64,000 nt of DNA from Bacteroidaceae bacterium (GCA_017547165.1 JAFYQK010000011.1:62001-126000), one strand, 5' to 3'; shown: positions 41,729 to 52,175, numbered from the stretch's first letter. Notes: a model not told the origin generated them from the letters alone. Numbers and translations are program-made.

Positions 41729-44014
41729 CTAATCCACATCGTAATACATCTGTGCAGCCTTGTATTCCGCCTTGCCGAGCAGAAAAGTCTGTATCTCACG
41801 CAAGCGACGGCGCACCTCTGTTAAACTGGCCTCCAGTTCTATCTTCAGGCACACCTTTCTTATATACATGGTCTGCACCCTGGCAATGGCAGGCATATCA
41901 GGTCCCAGCACACGCTGACCGAACACCATCCTTAGCGTTCTGGCCAATTCCTCTGCCATATGCTCAAGCACAGCCTCATCCTTGTGCTTCATATACACCT
42001 CCACCAGTCGGCACAACGGAGGGTAGTTAAACAACTTCCTCTCTTCAATCTGTTCGGCAAACATGGCCTTGTAATCCCCCCTCACCACTTGCTGCACTGT
42101 TGACTGCTTTGCATCATGAACTTGCAGAACAACACGTCCTCTTCGGGAAATCGAAGCATTAGCCGAACGACCAGCACGTCCTGCAACTTGAGTCATCATC
42201 TGAAAAGCTCTCTCATAACTTCGGAAATCAGGTTGATTCAGCATAGTGCTTGCGTTAAGTATGCCTACCACACTCACCCTTCTGAAATCTAGACCCTTCA
42301 CAACCATCTGTGTGCCTATAAGGATATCGGCATCACCACGCTGAAACCCCTTCACTATTCCCTCATAAGAAGCTCGGCTTCGTGTGGTATCCAAATCCAT
42401 ACGCATCAACTTAGCCTCGGGAAACAGCATTGTCAGTTCATCCTCGATTCTTTCTGTTCCATAACCTTTGCAACTAAGTTTCTCTGCCTCGCACTGCGGA
42501 CAGCGTTGGGGAATCTCCTGCACATAGCTGCAATAGTGACAAACCAAACGGTTGGAACGCTTGTGGTGCGTCAGACTGACATCACAATGCGGACACTGAG
42601 GCACCCAACCACATACCTGACATTCAAGCATGGGAGCAAAACCTCGGCGGTTCTGAAACAATATCACCTGCTCCTTTCTCTCCAAAGCCTCCCTCATTTC
42701 CTTCAAAAGTAAAGGAGAGAACATCCCTGTCATAAGTTTCTTGCGTTTGAGTTCGGCAATATCCACCACCTCTATCTCAGGCAAACAGACATTACCATAT
42801 CTGGTAGTCAAAGAAACATATCCATATTTGCCTTGCAGAGCATTGTTGTATGTTTCCAAAGAAGGGGTTGCAGTACCTAACACAACCTTGGCCTTTGCCA
42901 TGTGTGCCATCATCAATGCTACATTCCTGGCATGATATCTCGGTGCCGGTTCTGCTTGCTTGAAACTTGTTTCGTGCTCCTCATCAACAATCACCAGTCC
43001 CAGATTTTTGAAGGGCAACAACACACTGCTGCGCACACCTATCAATATATCATACGGATTATCCGAAACCTGCTTGCGATAAACCTCCACACGCTCAGCA
43101 TCAGTATATCGGCTATGATAAACGCCCAATCGGTCGCCAAACACTTTCTTCAATCGGTCAGTCAGCTGGCTTGTCAACACTATCTCAGGCAACAGGAACA
43201 ACACCTGCTTGCCACTTTTAAGAGCATCATTTATTAAATGAATGTAAATCTCTGTCTTACCGCTTGCCGTCACCCCATGCAACAGGCACACATCCTTCTT
43301 TTCCCACTCTGTCTCTATTGCCTGTTTGGCATTCTGCTGAGCCTCCGACAACGATGGCAACAGCAAATCTGAAGGGATAGAGGATGTGGGAATTCTGTCC
43401 ACCACTACCTCATACTCCTCCAGCACTCCCCTATCGCACAAAGCCTTTAGTATGGAGCCCGTACAGCCTGAAGCCTTTAGAATCTCTTCCTTAGTTATCT
43501 CTTTGACAAGAGTGGCATTCTGTAATGTCAAGGCAGCATTAACACCTGTCAACTCTATATACCTCATCAGCAGATGTTGCTGCTTTCGTGCCACTTTAAG
43601 CGAAGCAAGCAAAGCATTCAACCTGATAGGATCAAAAAAATCCTTAGTAAGACGTACGAAGTCAACAGTGCGGGGACGGTACATCACAACACCATCCTTT
43701 TCCTTAAGTCCAGATGGAATCGCAGCTTTATACACCTCTCCCAATGTACACATATAGTATTCCGCTACCCATTGCCATAGTTTCAACTGATGTGGAAGCA
43801 GCATGACACTCTCTTCCAAGACGGTCAGGATGTCCTTTGTGTCATATACAGGCTTTTCATCATGCAACCTTGTCACAAGGGCAGCATACTGTTTCTTCTG
43901 TCCAAAAGGTACATTCACACGGCAACCCACCTGAACCAGATGGGTCAAGTGGGTTGGTATGTTATATGTAAAAACGCCCTCTAACGGCAGGGGCACTATA
44001 CAGTCTGCATACAT
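41729..44014 (-). CDS. priA: Primosomal replication protein PriA helicase
   Basis: The 761-residue protein restarts stalled forks by loading the replicative helicase. The N-terminal DNA-binding domain is followed by Walker A GVTASGKT (247-254), DEEH (344-347) and the PriA zinc-binding insert with C465, C468, C474, C477, C492, C495, C505 and C508, then the second helicase domain (GTQMVVKGLDFRRV, MTQVAGRAGR). All key residues are intact. It lies 19 bases after the barrel protein gene and may be at the tail of the T9SS operon transcript. Confidence 0.96.
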   Translation of the reverse strand: MYADCIVPLPLEGVFTYNIPTHLTHLVQVGCRVNVPFGQKKQYAALVTRLHDEKPVYDTKDILTVLEESVMLLPHQLKLWQWVAEYYMCTLGEVYKAAIPSGLKEKDGVVMYRPRTVDFVRLTKDFFDPIRLNALLASLKVARKQQHLLMRYIELTGVNAALTLQNATLVKEITKEEILKASGCTGSILKALCDRGVLEEYEVVVDRIPTSSIPSDLLLPSLSEAQQNAKQAIETEWEKKDVCLLHGVTASGKTEIYIHLINDALKSGKQVLFLLPEIVLTSQLTDRLKKVFGDRLGVYHSRYTDAERVEVYRKQVSDNPYDILIGVRSSVLLPFKNLGLVIVDEEHETSFKQAEPAPRYHARNVALMMAHMAKAKVVLGTATPSLETYNNALQGKYGYVSLTTRYGNVCLPEIEVVDIAELKRKKLMTGMFSPLLLKEMREALERKEQVILFQNRRGFAPMLECQVCGWVPQCPHCDVSLTHHKRSNRLVCHYCSYVQEIPQRCPQCEAEKLSCKGYGTERIEDELTMLFPEAKLMRMDLDTTRSRASYEGIVKGFQRGDADILIGTQMVVKGLDFRRVSVVGILNASTMLNQPDFRSYERAFQMMTQVAGRAGRSANASISRRGRVVLQVHDAKQSTVQQVVRGDYKAMFAEQIEERKLFNYPPLCRLVEVYMKHKDEAVLEHMAEELARTLRMVFGQRVLGPDMPAIARVQTMYIRKVCLKIELEASLTEVRRRLREIQTFLLGKAEYKAAQMYYDVD

Positions 44015-44033
44015 TCAGGACAAATACCTCTTT

Positions 44034-44684
44034 TTAGAAATAATAGGCCAAGCGCGCCTTGATAGTACTATGGTCGTAATGAGATTCGGAGAAGAGATTT
44101 TCAAAATCATCACCCGACAGATATCCGTTGTTGCTAAGTGGAATTGTATAAGTAATACCTATCTGCAAATGGTCGAGAATCTCTATACCACCACCAAAGC
44201 TCCATCCCCATGTAGAACGAGAATAGTCATATGGAACACGATCATAAAACATATCCTTCACTGTCTCATCAAAACTGATACAGTAATTATATTGAGGTCC
44301 CGTAGCAAGATAGATTGCTACAGCCTGTATATCAAAAGTATATCTCAAATTCATAGGTATCTCTATGTATGAGAGATTTTTGGGTTTAGTGACAGGAAAA
44401 GCCTGTGCACTATTATTGATATCATGGTATCTGAAATTCACCTGTGCACTGCTCATGCTATACAACAAAGCCGCATCACATCCAAAACCTAACAGAGGAA
44501 GATTGAACTTCACCTTAGGCCCCACGAAAAAACCAAGGCGGTTCTCACTTTCAAACATCTCGCTATCGAAAGACATTTTATTGAAATTCATACCGGCCTC
44601 AATACCGATACCTACCAATTTCTTCTGACCCATAGATGATATACTGAACATCACCAAGGCAATTACTAATATAACCTTCTTCAT
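44034..44684 (-). CDS. Outer membrane beta-barrel protein, PorT-like
   Basis: The 216-residue product has a signal peptide (MKKVILVIALVMFSISSMGQ) and alternating aromatic strands ending AYYF, the usual C-terminal aromatic signature of outer membrane barrels. It starts GIGIEAGMNFNKMSF, as in the OMP_b-brl_2/PorT family. It follows porN by 26 bases, so it may be an accessory part of the secretion machine, but PorT itself cannot be claimed on this basis. Confidence 0.7.
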   Translation of the reverse strand: MKKVILVIALVMFSISSMGQKKLVGIGIEAGMNFNKMSFDSEMFESENRLGFFVGPKVKFNLPLLGFGCDAALLYSMSSAQVNFRYHDINNSAQAFPVTKPKNLSYIEIPMNLRYTFDIQAVAIYLATGPQYNYCISFDETVKDMFYDRVPYDYSRSTWGWSFGGGIEILDHLQIGITYTIPLSNNGYLSGDDFENLFSESHYDHSTIKARLAYYF

Positions 44685-44710
44685 AATTCGATTTTTTTGC
44701 TAAAGTGAAT

Positions 44711-45781
44711 CTATCTTCTTTGTCTGCGAACACTGACACGAGGAGCCGATGAACCACCACCGCTGCTCTTGGTCTTCTTAACCTTAACCGACGATGTTGA
44801 TGAACTTCCGCCAGAACCTCTTCTGCCCGAAATGCTCTTCTTGGTCTTGGTTCCACCCTGAGCAATACGGATGCTATCCTCCTTTGCAGCCTTTATGCTG
44901 TCTTCTGCACTCATATGCCCCCAAACGCCTTCTTCAAAATCATCTATCTCCTTCTCAATCCTCTTCTGCTCCTTTATAATGGCAGAGTCAGACTTACAAT
45001 AATTCGTCAATGCGAGTCCCTGCAGATTATTGGTCTTGTATATCTTGCCATCATAACGGTTCATCGCAAAATAATCGTCAACAGTCATATTAGTGACATT
45101 ATTCAAATTGCTTGCCATCACCGGCAGACGCGATAACCAGGGAGCCACCTCATCGTAGTTCAACCAGAACAGGGGATAGGGAGTTGCTTCACCGCCAAAA
45201 TCGTCGGCACCACGCATCAGCACAGGGCAAATTGCTGTCACCTTTGTAGAGAAAGTGCCAGTACGCTGGTCAAGATACACACTCTCCTTAATATAATAGC
45301 GTGTTACCTCGGCCGAAGGCACGTCGTTGTTCTCCACAACAAACTTGCCATCCTTCTCCTCGTAATAAATGCTGTATCTGTCGAGCACATCGCGGACTTC
45401 CATTTTATCCTTTTCATCAAAACTTTCCACACCGTCAAGTTTGTAGGTGTAGGCATCAACTCTGCCTGTCAGCATCAAACGAAAAATGTATGTGAACAAG
45501 TTCACCTGCCTGCCTCTTGGTTCTACGGGATAATACAAAGGAGCATTGGCATCCTTTGTAAGATCAAGAGTACGATAAACATCGCGACGCCACACTACAT
45601 CCTCAGGCATACTCTGCTTTATGGGGAACATCAAAGTTGCACGGTCGGTAGTAGTACTCTGCGACTTTGTTGCACCTCGCTTTGCTTCAGCAGTGCTATT
45701 GGTCACTCTTCTTTTGGTTGGTTGTGCTATCATACAAGTTGCCACACCAGCCATCATCAATATCAGAAACAATCGTTTCAT
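44711..45781 (-). CDS. porN: Type IX secretion ring component PorN/GldN
   Basis: The 356-residue protein has a signal peptide ending near CMIAQP and the GldN core (VVWRRDVYRTLDLTKDANAPLYYPVEP; YYIKESVYLDQRTGTF). In the phylum GldN/PorN forms a periplasmic ring with GldK/PorK on the inner face of the outer membrane. The last 60 residues are an unusual Ser, Gly, Lys and Arg-rich tail (GGSSSTSSVKVKKTKSSGGG). It is the last gene of porP-K-L-M-N. Confidence 0.9.
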   Translation of the reverse strand: MKRLFLILMMAGVATCMIAQPTKRRVTNSTAEAKRGATKSQSTTTDRATLMFPIKQSMPEDVVWRRDVYRTLDLTKDANAPLYYPVEPRGRQVNLFTYIFRLMLTGRVDAYTYKLDGVESFDEKDKMEVRDVLDRYSIYYEEKDGKFVVENNDVPSAEVTRYYIKESVYLDQRTGTFSTKVTAICPVLMRGADDFGGEATPYPLFWLNYDEVAPWLSRLPVMASNLNNVTNMTVDDYFAMNRYDGKIYKTNNLQGLALTNYCKSDSAIIKEQKRIEKEIDDFEEGVWGHMSAEDSIKAAKEDSIRIAQGGTKTKKSISGRRGSGGSSSTSSVKVKKTKSSGGGSSAPRVSVRRQRR

Positions 45782-45821
45782 ATAGTATAAATATGTATGT
45801 GTCTTTTTAATTGTAGTCCTA

Positions 45822-47372
45822 TCAGTTCACTATCACCTCTACGGCACCATTAAGTGTGCGCTCTATGCCATCGGGGCCCTGTGCACGTATCTTTGTTATA
45901 AAGAAACGCTTGCCACGCGACAACACACGCATCATAGTCTTCTGCCTCTCGGTGAAATCACCGCTTGCACTAACCTCAGGCACAGCGTTACCCAGGTTAT
46001 CGAAGAATACAGTTTCAAAACCTTTCACATTGAATGGTATATTGAGCAAGCCATCGTCTATGGCAGCATTCAGACCATGGGCCGACAACAAATCCTTCTT
46101 GGATATCTTGCCTCCTTTGAAATGAGAATCTCCAACGGGAATATAGGCAGTAGGATCGGGTAATTTTCGTACTCGATAACTGAACTTGCCCATAACCTGA
46201 CTGCGTCCCTCCTGATTTGCGGTAACGGTGAACTCGGCTGTTCCACCTACATTTGTAGGTACTGCAACATACTTACCAGGCGCAGTCTGCTTTAGGGTCC
46301 CTCCTGTCATTGTCAAACTCACCTGATTGTTGGCTACGCCAGGCACACTGACACTCATTGGGTTGCTATATCCGGCATAAAGCACATTCATGATGTCTGC
46401 ACTAACTGTGGCGCTTGGTTCTACCACGGTATATTGCTGCAGGAAATCTCTCTTCACAACCTGTCCCTCACCATCAAGCATTTCAATATATCCCTTCAGG
46501 GTATAGTTACCGGTTTTGGTACAATACATCTCATAAGATCCGTTGTTGGCCACCTTCTTGTCGCCGATGTAAATATCGGGACGGCGGGTGGTATCAACCG
46601 CTGCCATAATAATCTGGGCAGAGAACTTGCCTCCTTGAACTATGGTACGACTGTTTGGGATAACATACGCATTCAGTTGGTTAACCCTGATGTCCTTTTC
46701 GTCGATATTGGAAACAAGTTCATTCAACACTTGTCCTTCTGCGAATCTGATATCATTCTGCAGTTTAGTAAGCAATGTTACAGCAGCCGATGTTGGCATC
46801 GACTCGAACATATACTCCTGCCAATTCTTTCCCATAAGCTTGGCCGACAGAGGTACATCTGTGTTCAGATTGCTCAACACCAACTCACGCTGAACCTCGT
46901 CATCAAGCATTTCCACAACACGTTCACGATAGTTCACAATTGCGTCATGCAACTCTTCTCCTCTACCAGCTATAGGGGTCAGCATCACTTGCGTTGCTGC
47001 CTCAAGATCGTCTTTTCTGCGAATATTGCGTACATCAGCATCCTCGCCATCGCTCTTCCTTACAATGTTAAGTTTGAGGTCGTCAAGCAAGGCAAAAATA
47101 GAGTCAGACATGCTACGCACAGACAGAGCTTTGTCGTACCATACCTTAACCTTTGCAGGATTGGCATCATACTGCTGCTCAAAACGTTTATAGATCTCCT
47201 CGTTCAAACGTGCGGTATTTTCATTTGCATGTGTCAGTTTTTCATCAACCAGATCAAAACCCTTAAGCACGTCGCTGCTCACATTCAGTGCGAGCATTGC
47301 CATCATAACGACGTACATCAGATTTATCATCTTCTGACGAGGTGAGATCTTCTTTTTAGTTATCTTTCCCAT
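45822..47372 (-). CDS. porM: Type IX secretion motor component PorM/GldM
   Basis: The 516-residue protein begins MGKITKKKISPRQKMINLMYVVMMAMLALNVSSDVLKGF, the cytosolic tail and single membrane helix of GldM. Periplasmic domains follow (KQLN-like region with NAYVIPNSRTIVQGGKFSAQI) and Ig-like segments to the C-terminus. With PorL it forms the proton-driven motor whose periplasmic stalk drives the PorK/N ring. It lies between porL and porN. Confidence 0.93.
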   Translation of the reverse strand: MGKITKKKISPRQKMINLMYVVMMAMLALNVSSDVLKGFDLVDEKLTHANENTARLNEEIYKRFEQQYDANPAKVKVWYDKALSVRSMSDSIFALLDDLKLNIVRKSDGEDADVRNIRRKDDLEAATQVMLTPIAGRGEELHDAIVNYRERVVEMLDDEVQRELVLSNLNTDVPLSAKLMGKNWQEYMFESMPTSAAVTLLTKLQNDIRFAEGQVLNELVSNIDEKDIRVNQLNAYVIPNSRTIVQGGKFSAQIIMAAVDTTRRPDIYIGDKKVANNGSYEMYCTKTGNYTLKGYIEMLDGEGQVVKRDFLQQYTVVEPSATVSADIMNVLYAGYSNPMSVSVPGVANNQVSLTMTGGTLKQTAPGKYVAVPTNVGGTAEFTVTANQEGRSQVMGKFSYRVRKLPDPTAYIPVGDSHFKGGKISKKDLLSAHGLNAAIDDGLLNIPFNVKGFETVFFDNLGNAVPEVSASGDFTERQKTMMRVLSRGKRFFITKIRAQGPDGIERTLNGAVEVIVN

Positions 47373-47398
47373 AATACGAATATTGTGGTTTCACCGTA

Positions 47399-48226
47399 TT
47401 ATTTATTCTCAGCTGCAGCTGATGACATAGGTGCGCCACCCATATTTATTGTCAAAGCCTGAATCATGCGTGCATACACATTATTCAGTTCCTCTATCTG
47501 AGTTGCCATACGTCGTGTCTGCTCGTCAATCTGCTCTATGGTGCTAACCTGCTTGCTAATATTACGCAACTGAAGTTCATACACCGTAGCAATACCTGTG
47601 AGTGTACGGTTAAGATTTTCCATTTCATCGCTATCGGTGCTCATACGAGCAGCCTGTGCCTTAACCCTAGAAAGAACCTCGGTCAACTCTGTCAACTCAT
47701 CGGCATAATTCTTTACTGCCTCTTCTATTACAGATGGGTCAGTTGCTCTAATCTGTGCGCCATCAACTACCACACCACCCTTCAGTTGCGACAATGCCAA
47801 CTGTGCCTCTGCGGCAGCCTGTCCAGCACTTGCCAGACTTGCAGCGGCAGCGCTTAAAGCAGCACCTTGTGCCAAGGCTTCAGAATCGATGGGAGCAGAA
47901 ACCTGAATGGGAGCGCCAACAGGCTGTACAACAGAACCAGTTTCTACAACAGGAGCAACAGGCTGGCCAACAACCTGAGGATATACAACCTGCTGCTTTG
48001 GTTCTTCGTCTGCCTTCTCTGTCACTCTCTCAAAACCAGAGAGCAAAAACACGAAGACCTCTGTACCCATACCGATAAAAAGCATCAGATTGGCACCTGG
48101 CAGATGAGTCAGTTTGAAAAGAGTACCCAAGATTACAATGGCAGCACCCCAACTGTATGCATACTGCATGAAGGTCTGACCTGCCATTGTGTCCATCCAC
48201 TTCTGTATCTTATATATGATAAACAT
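47399..48226 (-). CDS. porL: Type IX secretion motor component PorL/GldL
   Basis: The 275-residue protein has two membrane helices (about 22-37 and 47-63; FMQYAYSWGAAIVILGTLFKLTHLPGANLMLFIGMGTEVFVF), with a glutamate in the second, and a long cytoplasmic C-terminal coiled coil. It shows an Ala, Gln, Val-rich stretch between about 78 and 150 (ALSAAAASLASAGQAAAEAQ). It powers the type IX motor with PorM. Confidence 0.92.
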   Translation of the reverse strand: MFIIYKIQKWMDTMAGQTFMQYAYSWGAAIVILGTLFKLTHLPGANLMLFIGMGTEVFVFLLSGFERVTEKADEEPKQQVVYPQVVGQPVAPVVETGSVVQPVGAPIQVSAPIDSEALAQGAALSAAAASLASAGQAAAEAQLALSQLKGGVVVDGAQIRATDPSVIEEAVKNYADELTELTEVLSRVKAQAARMSTDSDEMENLNRTLTGIATVYELQLRNISKQVSTIEQIDEQTRRMATQIEELNNVYARMIQALTINMGGAPMSSAAAENK

Positions 48227-48254
48227 GATATTCTGATTTATTTATGGTTAATAC

Positions 48255-49709
48255 TTATTTTTTCTTCGCTCTTGAATTATCCACCACCATGCTTCTTACA
48301 CAACGGAATCCGATGAAACTGCGTGGCTGATTCTGATATTCATAGCTGCGCCATGCCGAACGAATCATGCTCTCAGGGTCTTTCCACGAACCGCCTCTGA
48401 CCGATTTCTTCTTCAGTCTGTATGGATCCTCCAAGGCGGCATTGTATTTCAGTTCAGGATTCATGTCACTCATAGCCTCCACGCCAGCCTCGGTGTAAAC
48501 AGTGCTTGTCCATTCTGCAACATTGCCGGCCATATCAAACAAACCTGATGAATTGGCGCTGAATATGCCGCAACGAGAAGTTATCAAGCTTCCATCCTTG
48601 GTATAGTTACCACGATCGGGTTTGAAGTTTGCATAGAAACAACCCTTGTCGCTCTTCACCTCCTTTGATTCCCATGGGAAAGCGTTGCCTTCTTTTCCGC
48701 GAGCGGCATACTCCCACTCCACCTCGCTTGGCAAGCGATAGCGTTGCAAATGCTTTGCGTATGCACCCATACCAACATTCATCATCTCAGTACGCCATGC
48801 GCAAAATGCATTTGCCTGCTCCCAATCTACACCAACTACGGGATAATCATCATAAGCCGAGTGAGAGAAATAGAGTTTCATGTAACGCTCGTTGTCGGCA
48901 TTATCAAAATCATTAACCCAGCAAGTGGTATCGGGATAGACATTTACTATATAGGTATTAAGGAAATCCCATGGACCGCTCAAGGGACGTGTGATGGTTT
49001 GTCTTACAATCTTGCCATCGTCGTCTATCCAAGCAGTATCCTTTGATATCATTACCACCTCATTCTCGTCAACCTGATTGTCGGTATTCAAATCACGTTG
49101 TTTGGGATCAAGACGATATTTACGCTTGGCAGCCAAGGCATAGTCGTAAATTTCATAACGATAATTCATCTGACTTGCATCAAGCATCTTGGTTCCGTCT
49201 ATAGGATGAGTTATGTAAACACTTTCTATAGCACGCAACTCATCTTCTGTAGCTTTGCGCAATGATGGAATGGGTTTGTTCCAATTCAGATGTGGAGTAA
49301 CGGGTTCGCCATACTTATCTTCTTCGATTTTAAAGGTTTCATCGCCACCGTATGCAGGATCTGCCAAGCGTTCACGGATAATGCTGTCGCGAACCCAATG
49401 AACAAACTGGCGGTATTTGGCATTACTAACCTCGTGTTGGTCCATCCAGAAACCATCAACACTGATATCCCTACGAGGGAAAGACGCACCCCATAGGGTA
49501 TCATTCTCTTCCAGGCCGATCTTCAAACTTCCCTTATTAACCGCTACCATGCCAAAAGGTGCGGTTTCAGCAGTTGCAGAGCCTCTGACTCCTATCACTT
49601 CGGAACCATTGGCCATGGCATTGCTCTTTGTTCCCATGCAGGATGTCATAGTCAGTGCCAGTCCAGCCAGCACCGCAACAACCGCCAGGGATTTTTTCGC
49701 TTTTTTCAT
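48255..49709 (-). CDS. porK: Type IX secretion lipoprotein PorK/GldK
   Basis: The 484-residue product has a lipoprotein signal with the cysteine at 24 (LTMTSC) and a formylglycine-generating-enzyme-like domain (RDISVDGFWMDQHEVSNAKYRQFVHW; YRLPSEVEWEYAARG; FDMAGNVAEWTS; IGFRCVRS). This is the PorK/GldK type, a structural ring protein rather than an enzyme. It lies after porP with a 274-base gap that contains repeats. Confidence 0.92.
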   Translation of the reverse strand: MKKAKKSLAVVAVLAGLALTMTSCMGTKSNAMANGSEVIGVRGSATAETAPFGMVAVNKGSLKIGLEENDTLWGASFPRRDISVDGFWMDQHEVSNAKYRQFVHWVRDSIIRERLADPAYGGDETFKIEEDKYGEPVTPHLNWNKPIPSLRKATEDELRAIESVYITHPIDGTKMLDASQMNYRYEIYDYALAAKRKYRLDPKQRDLNTDNQVDENEVVMISKDTAWIDDDGKIVRQTITRPLSGPWDFLNTYIVNVYPDTTCWVNDFDNADNERYMKLYFSHSAYDDYPVVGVDWEQANAFCAWRTEMMNVGMGAYAKHLQRYRLPSEVEWEYAARGKEGNAFPWESKEVKSDKGCFYANFKPDRGNYTKDGSLITSRCGIFSANSSGLFDMAGNVAEWTSTVYTEAGVEAMSDMNPELKYNAALEDPYRLKKKSVRGGSWKDPESMIRSAWRSYEYQNQPRSFIGFRCVRSMVVDNSRAKKK

Positions 49710-49983
49710 ATATTATATTTTATTTTTTATCTTTCTATATCTAACCTCCTGTTTTCCATTCTAATCCCGCTTTGCGGTCTTTAATCTGCTTTCGCTCGGC
49801 AATTCAAACAAGTTTGGTAACTCTCGCTTATTCGCAGATTTCACTTTTCCGTTTGTATCATCCACCCCCTCCCCTTCGGGCGCTCCCCCTGTCTCAGGGG
49901 GAGAAAGGATGGCAGTTCAGTTTTCCGTTTTCACCTTTCCGTTCGCTAAGGTTTTCCGTTTTACGATTTCCGATTTCCGTTCC
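49710..49983. repeat. Mosaic repeat in the porP-porK gap
   Basis: The gap has TTTTCCGTTTTCACCTTTCCGTTC, short TTTTCCG words and an inverted pair CATCCACCCCCTCCCC and CAGGGGGAGAAAGG (about 49859-49909). The same TTCCGTTTGCATCATCCACCC module recurs at 60150-60230 and 61765-61850. It breaks the otherwise tight porPKLMN gene spacing. Confidence 0.6.
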
Positions 49984-50940
49984 CTAAAGCCACCTTACCG
50001 ACTGATGCTTATTCTTTCCCTTCTTTGTAAGATTCAGTTCCATTGAATATCCTATATGCAATTCATGTGTACCATTCTGCACCGCTATGCCACCTGTGTA
50101 CATCTCGTAACTATAACCAAAATTCACTCCATGATAGGTAATACCAAGCAACAAGGCCACGCTCACCATCGGACTATAGTTAACTCCAGCATACATCTTG
50201 CCTTTCTCGCCATCATAACATAAACGGCCGGTTACATCGGCCCTCCACGTCTGCATATTGGTTCGAAACATAGCATCTGTGCGAAGCGAGAATTCCGGTT
50301 GACGAAATCTCAATCTATAACCGCCATTGGCATAAATCGTTGGCGAGGTTTTTATTTGATACTGCTTGTCCTCTCCTAACGAAACAGTTGGCGACATCAA
50401 ATGCATCACCGATACAGCCGCATACCAAATATTCCGCCTCTCAAACCTGAGCCCAAAGTCCATATCAAAGCCAGTACCATTGACATCCGACGAGGGGACA
50501 AGTTCATCAGAACTACCCTCTCCAAGATCAACATCCGAACCCTTGAACGAATTGGAAAGCATTGCCAGCTTTACACCGGCACTCATTATATACTTCTCGC
50601 CCAATGGATGATGATAGGCATACTGTAACCACATGCGTTTTGTAGAGAAAAGTCCGATTTTATCGTTCATAAAGCCAGCCCCCAAACCATGTCTCTCAGC
50701 CTTTGGCATGAAAAACATAGGCATATCGGCTTGTATCAGCATAGTCTGGCCAGCATCCTCAAAACCGAGCATCTCCATACGGTATGCTCCCTTTATGTCA
50801 AGCAACTTCGAACACCCTGCCGCTGCCGGGTTATAGAAACTCTGGAAGTTCCAGTAATTCGTAAAGGCTACATCATCCTGTGCCAGCGCCACCGCCATGG
50901 GCAGTACCATCATCATTGTCATCAATAGCCTCTTCATCAC
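49984..50940 (-). CDS. porP: Type IX secretion outer membrane protein PorP/SprF
   Basis: The 318-residue product has a signal peptide (PMAVALAQ) and begins VAFTNYWNFQSFYNPAAAG, the PorP/SprF start (F.N.MYNP.AAG type). It is a predicted outer membrane barrel. It is the first gene of the porP-K-L-M-N order, so this is a type IX secretion core locus. A near-consensus -7 TATTATTG lies about 20 bases upstream but the -33 is poor. Confidence 0.92.
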   Translation of the reverse strand: MMKRLLMTMMMVLPMAVALAQDDVAFTNYWNFQSFYNPAAAGCSKLLDIKGAYRMEMLGFEDAGQTMLIQADMPMFFMPKAERHGLGAGFMNDKIGLFSTKRMWLQYAYHHPLGEKYIMSAGVKLAMLSNSFKGSDVDLGEGSSDELVPSSDVNGTGFDMDFGLRFERRNIWYAAVSVMHLMSPTVSLGEDKQYQIKTSPTIYANGGYRLRFRQPEFSLRTDAMFRTNMQTWRADVTGRLCYDGEKGKMYAGVNYSPMVSVALLLGITYHGVNFGYSYEMYTGGIAVQNGTHELHIGYSMELNLTKKGKNKHQSVRWL

Positions 50941-51002
50941 CTTATATAACGACTTTCACTACAATAATATTGCACTAACACTCTTTTTATTTTATCATCG
51001 CC

Positions 51003-52175
51003 CTATTCTTTCTGCTCATCTATCAACTTAATCAGCTCTTCCTTTGGAGGTAAAACTTTCAAGAGATCCGGAGCTACTTCATCAGCAGTTTTATATGTAG
51101 CAACACCCATTGGCTGTAGAAAATCCTGCATAATGTAATTTACATATTCCTTGTCCATATTCTTACACAAGATGATACCAACCGGCGGATTCTCTCCTTC
51201 AAGACGCTCATCATCATTTAGAATTCGCAAATAAGCACTCAATTGGGCAAGATACGCTACCTTAAAATTACCTTTTTTAAGTTCGAACACCACAATACGA
51301 CGAAGTTCACGATTATAGAACAACAAATCTACCCAATGGTCATGTCCCAACTTATCATAATGAACCTGGTTGCCGACAAAAGCGAATCCCTTACCAAAGG
51401 TCATTATAAAATTCTTCACATTTTGTACAATGCTATTTTCTAAAACGCGCTCATCTATTTCCTCATCGCGCATTCCCAATTCTTCAACATTGATAAAATC
51501 CAGCAAATATTCATCCTTGAACATCTGCACTGCTCGAAAAGCCTGTTTATAGTCTGCTATAGTACGGGCAAAATTATTAGGTAAAGCACCCTGATTATGA
51601 AACAAGTCCTGCTTTTTAATTATAGCAGGCAGCATTTCTGTTGTCGGCTTGAAATTATAACAATAACGGATATAAAACAAGCGCTCATCAACGTCCTTAC
51701 TATGGTTTAGTATGGAAATATGATGAGAAAAACTAATGCTAAAAAATTCTACTATAGGAAAGTCAGTAAAATTCGTCAGTTGTATCTGACGAAATACATT
51801 CAATTGATATTCATCACTTTGAAGTTCATCTTCACCAGCCTTTTGAGCCATTTCCGAAAATTTGTCAGTCAGAACTGACGAATTTTCAAGAACACCACTC
51901 CATGCCTCATAAAACAATCTCATATTTTTGAGATTTGTGGCACTAAATCCTCTAAGCCCCGGCAACTCTTGTCGCAAGTGCGAGGATATGTCATCTATAA
52001 ATCCCCTTCCCCAATTTTTCTTTCGAGTATTTGCCGAAATGAATCTTCCGATACCATAATAAAGTTGCAATTGCTCTTGATTTATAGCCTTTAGCGCTCG
52101 TTCCTGGCTTTGAAGTATCGCTAAACGAATCTGTGCAACCGCACGAGCTATCTCATCCGACATGGTATCGTACAT
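51003..52175 (-). CDS. PDDEXK nuclease-family protein, YhcG/DUF1016 type
   Basis: The 390-residue protein has an N-terminal DUF1016 domain (LQLYYGIGRFISANTRKKNWGRGFIDDISSHLR; LRGFSATNLKNMRLFYEAW) and a C-terminal PDDEXK nuclease-like domain with HWVDLLFYNRELRRIVVFELKKG, which contains the D and the ExK. It acts presumably on nucleic acid in the cytosol. Such genes are patchily distributed and often in mobile or defence contexts; here it is beside a fold-back element at 52199. The role is not known. Confidence 0.85.
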   Translation of the reverse strand: MYDTMSDEIARAVAQIRLAILQSQERALKAINQEQLQLYYGIGRFISANTRKKNWGRGFIDDISSHLRQELPGLRGFSATNLKNMRLFYEAWSGVLENSSVLTDKFSEMAQKAGEDELQSDEYQLNVFRQIQLTNFTDFPIVEFFSISFSHHISILNHSKDVDERLFYIRYCYNFKPTTEMLPAIIKKQDLFHNQGALPNNFARTIADYKQAFRAVQMFKDEYLLDFINVEELGMRDEEIDERVLENSIVQNVKNFIMTFGKGFAFVGNQVHYDKLGHDHWVDLLFYNRELRRIVVFELKKGNFKVAYLAQLSAYLRILNDDERLEGENPPVGIILCKNMDKEYVNYIMQDFLQPMGVATYKTADEVAPDLLKVLPPKEELIKLIDEQKE

